A stretch of 64,000 nt of DNA, from contig CM077646.1 in assembly GCA_039707465.1 (NCBI GenBank), positions 78,764,715 through 78,828,714 on the forward strand. The letters are read 5' to 3'. Below, one piece after another: positions 9,300 through 53,351 of the stretch. Position 1 is the first letter of the stretch. Each line of letters starts with the position of its first letter. The position numbers were made by a program, and so were the translations under genes. The stretch comes from Rhabdophis nuchalis (Eukaryota > Chordata > Lepidosauria > Squamata > Natricidae). Below the pieces are notes generated by a model. It saw only the letters and a program-made list of their open reading frames with translations, ran no database searches and was not told the origin of the DNA.

Positions 9300-11220
9300 G
9301 TTGATAGGGGATGATAAAAATGAAAAAAGACTACAAAAAAGTAGGATTTCCATGTTCATCATAAAATTTGAAGCTTGAAACTCCTTGTTGCCTAGCTACT
9401 ACTACACTCTATGCAACTTTTTCATATAGCAGAGAAAACAGGAAGAGGTGAGCATGCAAAAACTATCAAACTAGCAATAGAGTAAAGACAGATAAGACTT
9501 AAGGAAGTGGCTGCTGGGCCTTCGTAGTGGGTTTTGTTGTTCAGCGTTTGGTCCCAAAAAGAACATTTTCACAAAAGAACATTTTCAGCTAGAGAACCGT
9601 CTCTATCCCCATCAGAGACAGATATGCACAAAAATAAGTAATATACAGCACATTCCTTTTTTAAAAATCCAAAAAAGAAATAATAAGACCAATAATAATC
9701 AGAAACAACACAAAGATACCAAGCCTTGGGAAAGCAGTAGATTTACAGAAGGAATATTATTATTAAAACACTAAGATTTATTTAAGCAATTTTGATCCTG
9801 CAAAACTACAAGGTACTTTATAAAGAAATTCCACTCAGGCAATTTGATGGTGATTATCTTCTGTTTTTCCTGTAAATATCTTTTGTTTATGATAATGATG
9901 TCCCTGGAGCTTTAATTATTGCCCATGTAAGAAATTATGTATCATTTAAAATATGCATAAGAAAAATGAAAGGAGATGAGTAAACCCAGCAAACATATAA
10001 ACTAGCACATTTAGAGAATTATAGTCTTCCTGTTTTTATCAGGTAATGAATTGGAGCAGGCTGTCTTGTAGATTGCTTTAATGTGCAAAATAACATGCAG
10101 TTCTAGCAGTATGGTTCTTCCAGTTCTACCTCTAATTATCTAGTGGTAACAACAGTCAATAATGCTATGTGCACTTTCAATACTTCCACTGCCCCAGCTT
10201 CTACTCAACCTGTTTTAATGGGCATGTCTTGTTTGCATGACATAACAGTATCACGAGAGAGACAGGAAATAATCACAAGTAGCAGTATTATTAGGAACCC
10301 CCTGTTTTTATCAGGCTCACCTAGACAATTTTAGGACCAAAGCTAAACAATACGTTACATAGTAAAACTCTGAAGGTGATACTGATTGCAAACTCAAGCT
10401 TCAGTTGTTCAATACTCCCTATGCCACCAATAAGAATTCATTGAACATAGCACAATAAACCTACAAGTCTTACAATTGTCGTTTAATCCTACACACTGAA
10501 GATAGCAAGCTGAGTTCCCAACGTTTTGAATAGCACTGTCAATTATTTCCATATTCTGAAGATAGCAAGCTGAGTTCCCAAATGGCACTAACTCAGTATT
10601 TTCCTTCCAGGCTAGTCTTAGCAACTTAGCTCATTGAATAATTGATTATGTGGTCCCTGTTATGCCTTCAACTTCACTGTCTGAAACACTAGTATATCTT
10701 CAGTGGTGCCTCTTGTCTCTTGACCTGGAAAATCGGGTGGGTTTAAAGGGTCCTCTTCCCAGATACGTGAAAGTTGTTTTTACTTACCTCACCAATAGAA
10801 TACCTGTCCAGAGATTATTTGGGGGAATTGTCTTTAAATTCCAGGAATCTGAAGGGGGCCATTAATTCAGTCCGATGTTTGAGTCTATTCATGGGTTGTT
10901 TACAGGTACCCAATTTTTCAGAGTACTTCCAGGATTTAAGAACATTTTGCTCATGAAGCAAATGATTTCTCACACATCTAACCATTTTAATTAAAGGCTT
11001 TTAGCAGGTTTGTAGAATGATCTACTTACAAATAGTACAATTTTAGTTGGTTATTATTGTAATTATATTTCTATGCAATTGAGAACAGAAGGAAACTGTT
11101 TATTTTGAGGGTGTATCATAGTGGGCATGTTCTCTCTTTTTTTTAAATCTTAATCTCTACTTTGGAGCTTTAAAAATAAATATTGCTACTCAGTTACTAA
11201 TTGCAACTTTCTTTTTAGCC
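9300..11220. other. Intergenic stretch, nothing recognised
   Basis: Largely unique AT-rich DNA. Two imperfect copies of gaagatagcaagctgagttcc occur at about 10498-10520 and 10558-10580. No exon, RNA gene or transposon end was identified. Confidence 0.5.
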
Positions 11221-11224
11221 CAGC

Positions 11225-11297
11225 TTTGCTGGCTGGAGAATTCTGGGAGCTGAAGTCCTTCAGACTTAAAGTTGCAAAGGTTGGAGACCTGTTTTAG
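11225..11297. mobile_element. Half copy of the palindromic hAT-like element
   Basis: The stretch from gctggctggagaattctggg to gttgcaaaggttggagacc corresponds to one arm of the 135-bp palindromic family described at 25471-25605, with several substitutions. The other arm is missing or unrecognisable. Confidence 0.5.
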
Positions 11298-11299
11298 CC

Positions 11300-13140
11300 G
11301 ATTAAGTGATTTTAACTGGGTAATATAACTTGATAATTGATTAATGGAAAGGATTGTACTATAGAAAGATTACTTTCATAAATTAATGTATAACAGCATC
11401 TTTAAAAACATTATTCCAGGAAAGAGAAGATTTGCTGTGGGTATATTATTAATTTGTTAACAGTATGCCAGTAAACCTTCAGTTAATCTCGTTTTAAGCA
11501 TGTAAGGATGATTGAGGATGGAAGAAAAACAGTATACAGTCAGGCTGGACAACTTTCAATAAAAATAACTATGCTTAGGATTTTTAAAACCTGAATGAAA
11601 CCCAAGGGCAAAGAAATATCATTGGGTCACACTCGCCCTCCCTTCTCAGAGCAATGTATTTTTCCAAGGGCGAAAAAAGGACCCCTGGTGGCCAAAGCTT
11701 TAATAAGGTGACACTCAAATTTTACTTTCGCTTTTCCGTAAACTCCGTCATTAAACTTCCGTTGCTGGCAGCAATTGAAGGAGACAATTTTTCAGCTTGC
11801 CAAATTTAATGGCCTTTTTTCAGTCATAGCGGGGAAAACTGTCAAACCCATGGACAATGATCTTCAGAAAATGTAAGTCATAAGTTTTCTTCCACCCCTT
11901 AAGGATGCCTTTTTACCAACCAGGCTGCTGAGAGAATTGTGTTCTTGTTTTTTCAAGACAAGTTTTGCTCAAGGGATAAGAGAATTTGTGGACAGCTTTA
12001 GGGGAAAAGGGAGTGCCTGCTAAATCTCAACTTCTTTTTTTGTGTGTGGATCTAGTCCACTTATTTTTTGCTGGGATATTTCAGACTTTCTATTTATAAC
12101 TTTTAACCATGTAAACATCTATTGTAAGCAAGAATATTCAGGAAAAATGCTGTATAATTTTTCAGCACTAGCAACTGCAAATAAGATTTGCAAACACAAA
12201 TCTGACCCACCTTAATTCTTATTAATCCTTATTTTGGACTGAATTAATCCTTATTTTGGACTGGGTTCATTCTTCTGTGGGAAATATTTCTGATATTTTT
12301 TCTGGGCAAGTCAAGATAGCAGTTTATTATATAAAAAATTACAGGCACCAAAATTATATATCTGACTGTTAGGTTTTAGATCTGCTAACCAAAAATAGGT
12401 CTATCTTTAGAAGTATGAATGTGACTTATAAAGGATAGGATATGGGGAGAAGGAACTCCAAGAATCTTTTTGAATGATTTCTCTTGCTGCCAAGTTTAGA
12501 ACTTAAATCAAGAGTTTAAGGAGGGAGTGGTTTGTCTCCACCAACATCTGCACTAATATTTCTGAAGGTTAAGCGTGAGGGCTTTTCAAAAGCAGCTTTC
12601 CATATATAGGCAGCAAATGGAAACCTTTTTCTATAACCTTGGTTGTAAAATCTTCTTCACAGGTTATTAAGTCACAGCTGTGATTTCAAATGACCAGTCT
12701 TATATGTTTCCAGAACTTGGAATCACATGATTAGTTGACAAACTAAGAGCTCCACGGTAGTTCTTAGAATGATTTTCAGTACTTCCTAGTGATTGGGAAA
12801 GTTGTCTGTAGCATCAGGTGTATTAACCACTCCCCTAGGCGAAGCACAGCACAGAGCCACGAACAGATGAATCACACACTTCTCCTTATTTTTTTGTTAC
12901 CACATCAGTGACATTAAGAAGTGAGTGTGCACATTTCGCAAGGTCCTAACATGTTGATCAGTGGATTACTGAACCAGAGAGCCATTTATCTTGCCTTGAT
13001 TTTTCAACTGTAAATTCCAATCAGTTCTGTGCACAGTTCTAAATTTGGCATTGTTTACACAATCAACTAAACTAAGCTGATCTAAAATGTGAAAAACAAA
13101 CTTTTGAATTGTTACCTAGTTACACTTTGATTGGAAATTC
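11300..13140. other. Intergenic stretch, mostly unique
   Basis: No coding exon or mobile element was recognised. The stretch 11640-11880 is mixed-composition unique DNA and could hold a conserved non-coding element, but that cannot be judged from one genome. A 30-bp direct duplication (ttattttggactgaattaat-like) occurs near 12220-12265. Confidence 0.45.
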
Positions 13141-13146
13141 TGGCCA

Positions 13147-13720
13147 GAGCTGGTGGCAGACAGTGAGGAGGTTGGAGAGGAACATGGGCCAGTCCTGGAG
13201 TCTGGGGAAGGCTCTGATGAGGGTTCTGCTTCAGAGGTAGAGATGGGGCCAGGGCCATTTGACAGTTATCAGCTGCCTTTGGAGTTGCAGTTCAATGGGG
13301 CAGAAGAACAGCTGGACCCTGTTCCTGATGTGCGCATGCGCACAGTTGCCAGGAGAAGGAAACAGTTAAGGAACAAGGGCCAACTTGGGAGTAAAGGCAC
13401 AGGTGGACAGTGAATGGCCCATCCCATAGGGAATAAAGAGGAGCAAAAGGGGAGTGGAGTTTGCAGGAGACAATTGATTTGTTTAATTAGTGTGAAGATT
13501 TGTCCATGACTCTCAGAGACTCCTTGCCAAGTATTTTCTTGTACGACGTTGCATTTGGAAGATATTGGCATGGCAGCTCTCCAAGCTTGATAAAATCTGT
13601 GGTTGTAAATTCACTCTTGAAAGACTGTTTGCTGGGACTTTGCTGGATGGGAATGAGAGGAATTCACATTAGCTTAATAAAAAGGGGTTTTGTTGGGACA
13701 AGATTTTGTAAAGCCTAGGT
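13147..13720 (+). repeat. Unclassified interspersed-repeat-like block with acidic ORF
   Basis: An open frame (13153-13413, 86 codons) encodes an acidic stretch (DSEEVGEEHGPVLESGEGSD) followed by a basic one (ARRRKQLRNKGQLGSKG). The following DNA has the phrases cctgtttgctgggactttgc-like (around 13625-13645) and tgttgggacaag. The style resembles dispersed repeats of squamate genomes rather than a gene: no splice sites or domain are visible. It could be part of an LTR or a composite repeat. Confidence 0.35.
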
Positions 13721-13744
13721 CAGAACAGGACATTTCTTCTAAAG

Positions 13745-14014
13745 CAGGGGACCCTGACCCCTGGGCTGTGGCCCAGAACTGGGCCGTGACCTATTTAGAA
13801 CCAGGCCATGCAAGCAGTGAGCGAGTGCACATGCCTGCCCAGTTCCATTTCCACATGAGAGGTGAATGCTGTCTCGCACCTCCATTTGTGTGACAGGCGC
13901 ATGCACCCGTCACTTGCGCAAAAGGAGCTCCAAGTACATGCACCTGCTGCTCACACTAAACCACCCCTCTCTCCTCCTGCCAGTCTGCCAAGCTAAAAAG
14001 GTTGGACATCATTG
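13745..14014. mobile_element. hAT-like element with 8-bp target duplication
   Basis: The left end is CAGGGGACCCTGACCCCTGG and the right end AAAAGGTTGGACATCATTG. The flanking 8-mers are ttctaaag (13737-13744) and ttctagag (14015-14022), differing at one base. The length is 270 bp and there is no coding capacity. CAG...TG ends and 8-bp duplications are hAT hallmarks. Confidence 0.75.
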
Positions 14015-14022
14015 TTCTAGAG

Positions 14023-15420
14023 TTCCCAGGTTATAGAAATCAGTTCTGCATGTTAACATGCATAACCAAACCCAAAATACTCTCTCTAGAATGGAAGATG
14101 CTCGTCCACAGAACAGGAAAGAAATCAAAATAGTAACGTTTGAGAAGTTGAGAGCCATAACTCAGCCTCCTAACCTTCTGAAGGGACAAAGATAACTGTT
14201 ACCGGTAGTTAATGCTTTCATGTCACTGGAAGGGGTTGATTTAATGAAGCAGCCATATAGCTTAGTCAGTCAATGTTCTGGTTATTATATGCTCTTAATT
14301 TCCAAAATTCAATTGTACTCTAGTGTGATCAAGAAATTGAACCCAAGGTCAACCTGTGATCTTGTTTTAAAAGATTTCCACTGAATTCTATGGGATTGCT
14401 CTGGCAGGAAGACAATATTACAGTATTTCACGTCAGGAAATAATCTATACAAATTCAGTTTAGATGAATGAGCCAGATTTGCAAACACAAATCTGACCCG
14501 CCTTAATCCTCACTGTATCTTCAGGCAAAGGCTTTTATGACTTTTGGTGAATTGGAAAGTTTGCAGGAAAAAGGAAAGGAATAACCTGGGAGAAAGTTAC
14601 TATAAATCAGATTTAAATATCCTGCAGAGAAGAACTTGTTCAAATTAAAATCCATATGTTTTTCTTCAATGTTTATTTGAACAGCCCACCCACCCCTTAT
14701 GTTTTAGAAACATTTAATTAAACAATGTTATAATCTGTCCAGAAACTTTCCGTTTCAGGCATTATCATCACCTCATGTGAAGAGAAGAGCAGGAGCCCTT
14801 TAATAAGAGTGCTCTTCTCAATGGATTCCTTTACCATTGTTTGTTTTGTAGGAAATTAGCACCCACCCCTCTCCTAGAAAAATGAAATATTCTGGGAAAT
14901 ATTGAAAAGGCAGAATATTATGTTTCCCTGAATAAAAAATGGAGAAACATGCTTTTAGACAGGAAACAGACTCACTCTTAATAGCCCCCACCTTTCTCAA
15001 TGGGCCATTAGGGGCCCTGAGCTAGTCTACTCTACATAATAAAGATAGGATTAGCTTTCTACAAAAACTCACCACATGGCATCTGGGAAGAAGCAATGCT
15101 CAACCAAACTTGGACTCAAAATACAACCTAGACAGTTGCCCCTGCATGGCCCCATGGGAGTCTGACAACCAATCAGAATACATTTCTTACACAGGAAAGG
15201 AAACAGAGGTGGGGCTGAACAGAGAGTATGCCAGGAACGTTCAGCATCTCACTCTTTTCTTCTTCACTAAACATCTTGAAGCATGTGATCACCTTTTCCC
15301 CCTCAAACCTTGTGGTCCTGTCCACCATTAAAATCATCTTCCCAAGCAGCCTCCATGTTTCCAGTGTCTTTTTCCTTTTTTGGAACTGAACTCAGAAGGA
15401 CATTTCTTCCAACAATTCCA
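14023..15420. other. Intergenic stretch, nothing recognised
   Basis: Unique AT-rich DNA. The phrase agatttgcaaacacaaatct at about 14474 also occurs near 12184, suggesting a shared old repeat of unknown kind. No exon was found. Confidence 0.4.
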
Positions 15421-15424
15421 AGTT

Positions 15425-15537
15425 CCAATTGTTACGGCTCTGATAATTTTAATTTATACCTGTACACCGCCCCGAGTCCCTTCGAAGAGAGGGGGCGGTC
15501 TAGAAATCTAATTAAATAAAAATAAATAAATAAAAGT
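15425..15537 (+). mobile_element. L2-like LINE 3'-tail fragment
   Basis: Only the last part of the 3' UTR is present: tgtacaccgccccgagtccc, then gggcggtctagaaatctaat, and an (AAAT)n tail. It matches the tails of the longer L2 copies. Confidence 0.7.
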
Positions 15538-15603
15538 TTCATTACATTGGTCAAAGTTAAAGCATCTACAGTAATGACATGTTAATATTAATGTTAATTC
15601 AAT

Positions 15604-15800
15604 TAGCCCTGAAGCCAGTTTAGTGCAGTGCACAAGTCATCAGGCTAGAAATTTAGATGGCGAGGTTTAGTCTTGCCTTGGGCACAATGCCAGCCAGGTG
15701 GGTCACTTTCTCTCAGCCCTGCGAAGGAAACAATGGCAAACCACTTTTGACAAGCCTTGCCCCAAAACTGTAGAGTCTTGTTCAAGTAGTGTCCAAGAAC
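15604..15800 (+). mobile_element. tRNA-derived SINE, GGTTAAGGTGC group
   Basis: The head AGCCAGTTTAGTGCAGTGCA is followed by GGCTAGAAATTTAGATGGCG, GTGGGTCACTTTCTCTCAGC and the tail phrase ggcaaaccacttttgacaag. Same family as 4245-4437, here in + orientation. Confidence 0.6.
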
Positions 15801-15825
15801 TGGATATAATCAAATGGAAGGAAGG

Positions 15826-15838
15826 GGGGGGGGGGAGG
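15826..15838. repeat. Poly-G tract
   Basis: A run of G interrupted once by A. Similar runs occur at about 16151-16168, 16331-16342 and 51968-51980. Confidence 0.8.
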
Positions 15839-16436
15839 GAGAATTCATACAATTGCAATTTGAGGCTCCAAATTTGATCAGAATCAAGAGCTCCCAACAT
15901 ACACATGCAGAGCAACACCTGTGTCATTCCAACCACTGGGCATAACTCAATGAGTGTCCCATTGAACTGAGCCAGCCCTCTGATTCAAGGGGACCCCAAT
16001 CTAGTCCTTGGCATAATCCTGGACTTGGATAAATGCTTCTCAGACAGCAAAGGCAGAATGGTCAGAGTACAACAGGTTTTTATGTTCCAGGCACATTGTG
16101 AGGCTCATTCTATGGGCTCCTGCTTCGTTCTTGCAAATTCATTGTACATTGGGGGGGGAGGGGGGGAGATGTATCACTTATTGCTTGTATGTACACCGGG
16201 AGCTTATAAACTGGGGACAAATTCCTTGTGCGTCCAATCACACTTGGCCAATACAGAATTCTACTCTAAAAAGGCCTAAGGACTGCTGGTTTTGTATTTC
16301 AGACCCAGATGCCTTTCTAATGGCTTCTTATGGGGGGGGGGGCTTCTTAAAAAGTAGGGTGTAAGAGCGACCCCCAGATCTAGCCACAGTTGCCCGCTGA
16401 CATGGCGGAGAGTTATCTTAATCGCCTGCCATTTTC

Positions 16437-16871
16437 ATGGCTCCTGCTACATACGGAGACTTAAACAAGCTCCGGCCAAAGAGCAGAACTCCGTTACTCT
16501 CTGCGTGTGTTGGCGCGTGTGGAGATCCCGGCAGCAGCGCTTTAGAGCCAGCCGCGAGGCGGAATGCGAGAGTTTCGACTCGCCTTTTCCAATCCCCTGG
16601 CCAAGTCTTCAGAGGACAAGCGGGGAGGAAAGAAACTTGCTGGCCGGGCGGCGGCTCCTATCCCACTTCCTCCTCCGCAGCTTCTGGCAGACTTGCAGGA
16701 AAGCCACGGGGACGAAGCCGGCCTGTAACCAGAGTCGCGCAGCTGGAGGGACCTCCTTGCCTCTCGGGAAGGCTCGAGACGCCCCCGGGGCAGCGCGGAA
16801 AGGAGGGCTCGCCAGCCGCGGGACAAAGACGCTTCCCTGCCTCGCCAACACCGGCTCGCCTTGCCGCCATA
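16437..16871 (+). other. In-frame open extension upstream of the CARD19 ATG
   Basis: An ATG at 16437 opens a frame that runs 145 codons without a stop straight into the CARD19 start codon at 16872, in the same frame. The encoded stretch is rich in Arg, Pro, Ala, Gly and Ser (for example MAPATYGDLNKLRPKSR at its start). GC-rich islands contain few stop codons, so this may be chance. The ATG context is weak at -3 (T) but has G at +4. Known CARD19 proteins start at the downstream ATG. Confidence 0.3.
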
Positions 16872-48344
<31,473 letters not shown>

Positions 48345-50076
48345 GAATAAATGGGGCAGCGTCAGATTTCCCTGCCAATAGTACGGATGTTTTGCAAGCA
48401 ATTACCTTTCCTTATACCAAAGATACAACTCAGATGCTTTAGCAGTCTTTGCTGCTTCAAAGGGCTTTCAGAAGATCGCTTGTATTTGCCTTTTACTTGT
48501 GGAGCAGTTTTTTTTTATTTTTGTACAAGCTTATTTTTAAAAATTATTTATCACCTTGATAAAATATATTTTAATGCAAACAAGCATTTTAACATGCCCT
48601 AATTCATTGCAAAGTCTTCAGAGTCAAGTCATGTATATATATATATTGCATTCTGCCATTTTCTGTTACAAGATGACCTGAAAGCTCCTGCTTAAGCTAC
48701 TACTGAATGATGGAGCCTTGGTGTGTCTCATTATTAAAAGGATATTGAACTCTACATGAAAGCTGTTCTGCTGGCCCTGCTACATTGAGAACAAATGGAA
48801 GTTTTCCACCTAATATGAGTGACAGCCTTGAGTGCTGATGATAGAACCCATCAAGTTTTGTATATCATATATTACGTTATCAATTGTTCTCTTTGTAAAT
48901 AGCAAAGGTAAATTGTATTACACAAGAAATAATGTTTGAAATGATGTATAAGCAAATGCTATAGGTGCAAATGAAACCGAAAGCCTTAATGAAAGATGGA
49001 GTGTATAGTTTTATTTTTAAATGTTAAAAGAACACTGCATTCTTTGCTTTTAATAGACTCCAGGAATTCACTTATACGAATAACCTAGGCAAAAATAAGC
49101 ATTTGTTAGCATTTGCTTCTTAGTCCAACTGTATAAGATTTCATGTTATATTCCAAACAGAAACTTAAGTTTGTGGCCAAGAATTTTGCCTTTATAATAT
49201 CATGCGCTTTTGAGGACCATAAACTGCCTCACACATCTGAAGGGTTCTGTTCCATGAAAAATTTCACTTCTCAGAAGCTCATTTTACATGCACATTCTGC
49301 ATAGCAATTTCATGGAGCATCTAGACTGTGTCATCATCCTTTAGCCCTTCTGCCTTGTCTTTTTTCACCTCTGTTAACAACGGTAATCTGTGTAGCTGGA
49401 ACGACTTAAGCCCACAAAGCTTCAAAGCTATAATGGTATAATATAGGAGACTACAGATGTCTTTAAAAGCATGGAGTGCAACACTAGTGATAATGGACTT
49501 TGCTTTCCCTCTCTTATTTCCATGAATTCCTCGGCTGTGGGAATGCATATTTCATTTGTACGTGCATCACTTTTTTTTCTTATATTGGAATTTGGAATGT
49601 CAATACATTATACCCTTAAAATTAATGGGACAATCCCACCTTCCCTTATTTTCACCTTTGATACTCTGAATAAGTGGAATCTTTTCTTAGGTATACGTAG
49701 AAGTGGCCATCCTTCACTTTTGTAAGGGATTTTTCCAAATCATTGTTTAAGTTAATCTTCCTTGGTTGTCTATGAAATCATGTTGTTTAAAGCATTACAA
49801 CTCTTTAGGGGAATGGATGGAAGGTGCTGAGTTACTTTAAGTATTTTAAAATGCCCCAAATCCACTTTTTTAAAGAAAGAAAAGGTGCTACACAATTGTT
49901 TAAAACACTTATGTGCCTGATCATAATCACTACTTTCTTTGGAGAAGTGAAGAAGAAAGAAGAAAAAGAGGGTTGAAATGAAGAGCAATAGCAGATAGCA
50001 ATTGGAGTATATTTCAGTAACCATTCGTTGGAAATGAATTGCAGTGTTTCAAGCAACAGAAGCAATATTGAAAAGC
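48345..50076 (+). other. CARD19 3' UTR and downstream DNA
   Basis: The 3' UTR begins here. An AATAAA right after the stop (48346-48351) is too close to be used by itself; an ATTAAA occurs near 48733. The end of the transcript cannot be fixed. The rest is AT-rich with no repeat recognised up to 50084. Confidence 0.5.
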
Positions 50077-50084
50077 AACAGTAT

Positions 50085-50406
50085 CAGTGGTGGCTTGCTG
50101 GGGTACGGCCCAGTATGGCCGTACCAGTAGTGGCTGGGAGCAGCAGAGAGCATACTGGTATGGTGGCTTGTTTGGCCCACCCACCCGCCCACACTCTATA
50201 GCTGTTTTTACGGGAAATAGCAAAGTGTGCATGCGTGCACAGCATGCAGTGCCTGCGCGAGCCCCAAAAAGCAGCTGGTTGTCACAGGGGTGGTGGATTG
50301 CGCATGCGTGCACAGTGCACATCCGGCGCATGTGCAGCACATATCCGGCACACGAACAGACTACGATCAGCATACTGGCAGCGACTGTAAAAGCAACCCA
50401 CCACTG
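50085..50406. mobile_element. hAT-like element with perfect 8-bp target duplication
   Basis: The left end is CAGTGGTGGCTTGCTG and the right end AGCAACCCACCACTG. The sequence aacagtat flanks both sides exactly (50077-50084 and 50407-50414). It is 322 bp, CpG- and CA-rich inside, and non-coding. Confidence 0.9.
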
Positions 50407-50769
50407 AACAGTATGCAAAAGATTCATGTCTAAACACAGCCTTAGTCTTTATATGACCAAAAGACTTTTCATTGTTTTGGTGATCGAAAAGACGCCTGGT
50501 TCAGATGAAACGTTGAACTATCCCTTACTATATATCCAAATCTTCAGGTCCCATACACCTCTCCTTCTAGCTGGGTAGATTCGAAATTACATTGTGTATT
50601 ACAGTTTAATTAAAAATGCCAGTGAATGCCTACATTCATTGGACAGCCATAGCCAAATAGCAGAGGACTGATGCTACTCTTTCTTGGGCTTGAAATGGAT
50701 TGTGCTTCCCTGGCAAAACAATAGAAACTGTGGTTTAACCAGGGAATTTGGCTTTTCATACTTTTAGAG

Positions 50770-50900
50770 CAGGGGTGTCAAACTCATGTCACAGCAGCAT
50801 CACATGATGTATTGGGCTTTTCCTCCCTTCGCTGAACCGGTCATGGGCATGGCCAGTGCGTGACGCATCCAGCCTGCGGGCTGGGAGTTTGACAGTCCTG
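50770..50900. mobile_element. hAT-like element (CAGGGGTGTCAAACTC family)
   Basis: The left end is CAGGGGTGTCAAACTCATG and the right end GGGAGTTTGACAGTCCTG. The flanking 8-mers are ttttagag and atttagag, differing at one base. 131 bp. Sister copy at 61102-61236. Confidence 0.8.
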
Positions 50901-50909
50901 ATTTAGAGG

Positions 50910-51990
50910 CACTTTCTGAAGACAAAATAAAGTAATGCAAGCAGAGGGGTGGGGGGGTACGATACTGGTGATTGAAGATGTATCTGCCTCATTTTAGGGA
51001 CATTCTGGATGAATTGTTAGCCCTTAAAAAGGACTTTTCTTCCTACCTTCCTAGCTAAAAAATTTGTACCTGGCAGAAACCACATCATGTATTTCCTTGA
51101 GTCACCACAGGATGGGGGGAGAGCACTGCAGGAGACGCATGACTAACTTTGCATTCATGTGCAGGATTCTTAAAAATTGAAGTGTCAGCTACTTATTTTC
51201 TGCATAACAGGAGAAAGAATGCTGTAGCACTGCTCAGCCGGGCCTAATCAATTTTAAAAGGATTCATCAATTTCAGAATGCTTTATTTCTGGTGTAATGA
51301 TCTCTGGCCAAATTGCCATTTTAAAATACGGGATTGATTTAGAAAAGAAACACAGCTTGGTTTGGTTTCAATGTTGATAGTAGTATAAGACATGAATTAT
51401 ACACCTGAAAATCTATGGACCCCTTTGTAGCATCAAAGCTCAAAGTGAAATTCAGCTTTGAAGCTTAAGCTATTCCTCCAGTCAAATTTAAAAGTATTTT
51501 TATATGTAACTTTTATTAAAAACTTTTAAACCAGAAGGTAACATCTAACACAAACTAATAGAAAAAAAAGGAACAAAAGAAAGAAAAAGAAAAAATGATG
51601 AAAGAAAAGAAATACATAAGGAAGCAGCTTCCAATATTCTTCATAACAGTTATGAGTACAAATGTATTTTAACTTCTCTAAAGTTACATTGTATTATTTT
51701 TCTTTCTTTTCTATTTAATCATTAACACTGTAAGTCCAAGTTGTTTTTTTCCTTTTTTTATAAAAAAAAAAGACAATTAGAGGCTTTGAGTTAGTGAGTA
51801 TAAAAGTATTTTTGAACTTGTAGGCTGGTTATATGACAAGCTCTATAAAAAGGAACTCTAATGTGTACATACCATCATTCAAGAAACTTTTGAAAAGAAA
51901 ACATATATTTCCCCCTCTCTTTAGCCAATATTCAAAAAAGCTATAGTCCAGGTCTCTCAAGGGTAAAGGGGGGGGGGGGGAAATCCCATG
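50910..51990. other. Intergenic stretch, nothing recognised
   Basis: AT-rich DNA with a poly-G run at about 51968-51980. No exon or transposon was found. Confidence 0.4.
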
Positions 51991-51995
51991 AGAGT

Positions 51996-52620
51996 GTTCT
52001 CTGAATTGTTTGTTGGCTCGCAGACATTTCATTACCCAAACTAGGTAATATCAACAGAGAGTCTAGCACAGGGATGTCCAAACTTGGGAACTTTAAGACT
52101 TGTGGACTTCAACTCCCAGAATTCCCCAGCCAGCTATGCTGGCTGGGGAATTCTGGGAGTTGAAGTCCACAAGTCTTAAAGTTCCTAAGTTTGGACATCC
52201 CTGGTCTAGCACTAATAAACGTCTTCCAAGAAAATAATCAAGCTCAGAGAATGTTCATCTCAACCCCGAGCTACAAATATTCTCCTCTATTGGTAAAAAA
52301 AATCTAGAATATTCTGATGTTCAGTTACATACAATCTGCATACAAATGACATTAAAGTTTACTTAATGTGTTATTTCTATTTATACCCTTTTCTGTGGAT
52401 GTTGCTTTCATCAGATCCTGATAGCATCTGTACCACAAAATAATTCCTAATATTACATTTGATGATGGAAGAGTCAGGTTGAATTCTAACCTGAACTGGC
52501 ATCATTAAACTCCTATTAAGGCTTCCAAAAATTTGAGTAAAATTTCCCAAAGGAAGCAAACGCCACATTCACTAGCACTGATGATGTTGCTTAACTAGGT
52601 AATGAATGTTATACTGTTGA
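51996..52620. mobile_element. Penelope-like element end fragments
   Basis: The phrases gttggctcgcagacatttca, ttacccaaactaggtaatat and, later, cactagcactgatgatgttg with taactaggtaatgaatg match the terminal phrase of the Penelope-like copy at 23445-24240. The 135-bp palindrome copy 2 is inserted at 52069-52203. Confidence 0.5.
52069..52203. mobile_element. 135-bp palindromic hAT-like element, copy 2
   Basis: Arms match at 65 of 66 positions around TAT. The target duplication gtctagca is exact (52061-52068 and 52204-52211). Confidence 0.92.
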
Positions 52621-52721
52621 TGGTACACTGTGAAATGAGAGACTAAAACTTCATAAAGATGCCCAGACATTTTCCATTACCCTTAGAGAAATTCTTAGGA
52701 AGTAATAAAAATTATTAGGCA

Positions 52722-53076
52722 CCGTATTTTTCGGAGTATAAGACGCACAATTTTCCCTCAAAAAAGAGGCTGCGTCTTGGGTGCATCTTATACACTGAAT
52801 ACAGCATTTTTTGCCTCCCGAAACCCCACCTTCTTCACCAAAATGGCCATGCATAGCTTGTAGGAGGCTTTCAGAGAGCTCCTGGGAGCTGGGGAGGGCA
52901 GAAGTTTTGCTCCCCCAGCCCCCAGGAGCACTCTATAAGCTTCCTAATGCCCTTTTTTTTGGACAAAAATACGGGGCCCTTTTTGCAAAGAATGGGCCAT
53001 TTTTGGGAGGTTTGCAGAGTGCAAAACTTTTTTTTTTAATTTGCTTCTTCAAAACCTTGGTGCATCTTATACATTA
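52722..53076. mobile_element. TA-type inverted-repeat element (CCGTATTTTTC family)
   Basis: The left end is CCGTATTTTTCGGAGTATAA. The right end is eroded (ggtgcatcttatacattag), but the body shares agagctcctgggagctgggg and aatgggccatttttggg-type phrases with the element at 4881-7783. Confidence 0.65.
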
Positions 53077-53136
53077 GACCAAAGAGGTCCAGATTTTTTT
53101 CTTTGCACGATTAGATAAAACATTAATTTTATTATA

Positions 53137-53349
53137 CTGTTTCCCTGAAAATAAGACCTCCACAGATAATAAGCTCAATTGGGCTTTCAAGCGCATGCAC
53201 TAAAATAAGTCCTCCCCCTCAAAAATAAGCCCACCCCAAAAATATTGCAACACAGCAGCAGCCATGAGGTGACCACACTTGCTGTCTCCTGCACATCAAA
53301 AATAATAAGACCTCCCTGAAAATAAGATCTTATTTTGGGGGAAACACGG
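53137..53349. mobile_element. TA-flanked inverted-repeat element (CCGTGTTTCCC family)
   Basis: The left end is CTGTTTCCCTGAAAATAAGA. The right end, reverse complemented, is CCGTGTTTCCCCCAAAATAA. TA lies on both sides. It is 213 bp, non-coding, with repeated aataag units. Confidence 0.8.
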
Positions 53350-53351
53350 TA

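Noticed and set aside
13153..13413. Acidic 86-codon frame as a protein-coding gene
   Set aside because: No domain, no splice support, and the surrounding DNA looks like a dispersed repeat.
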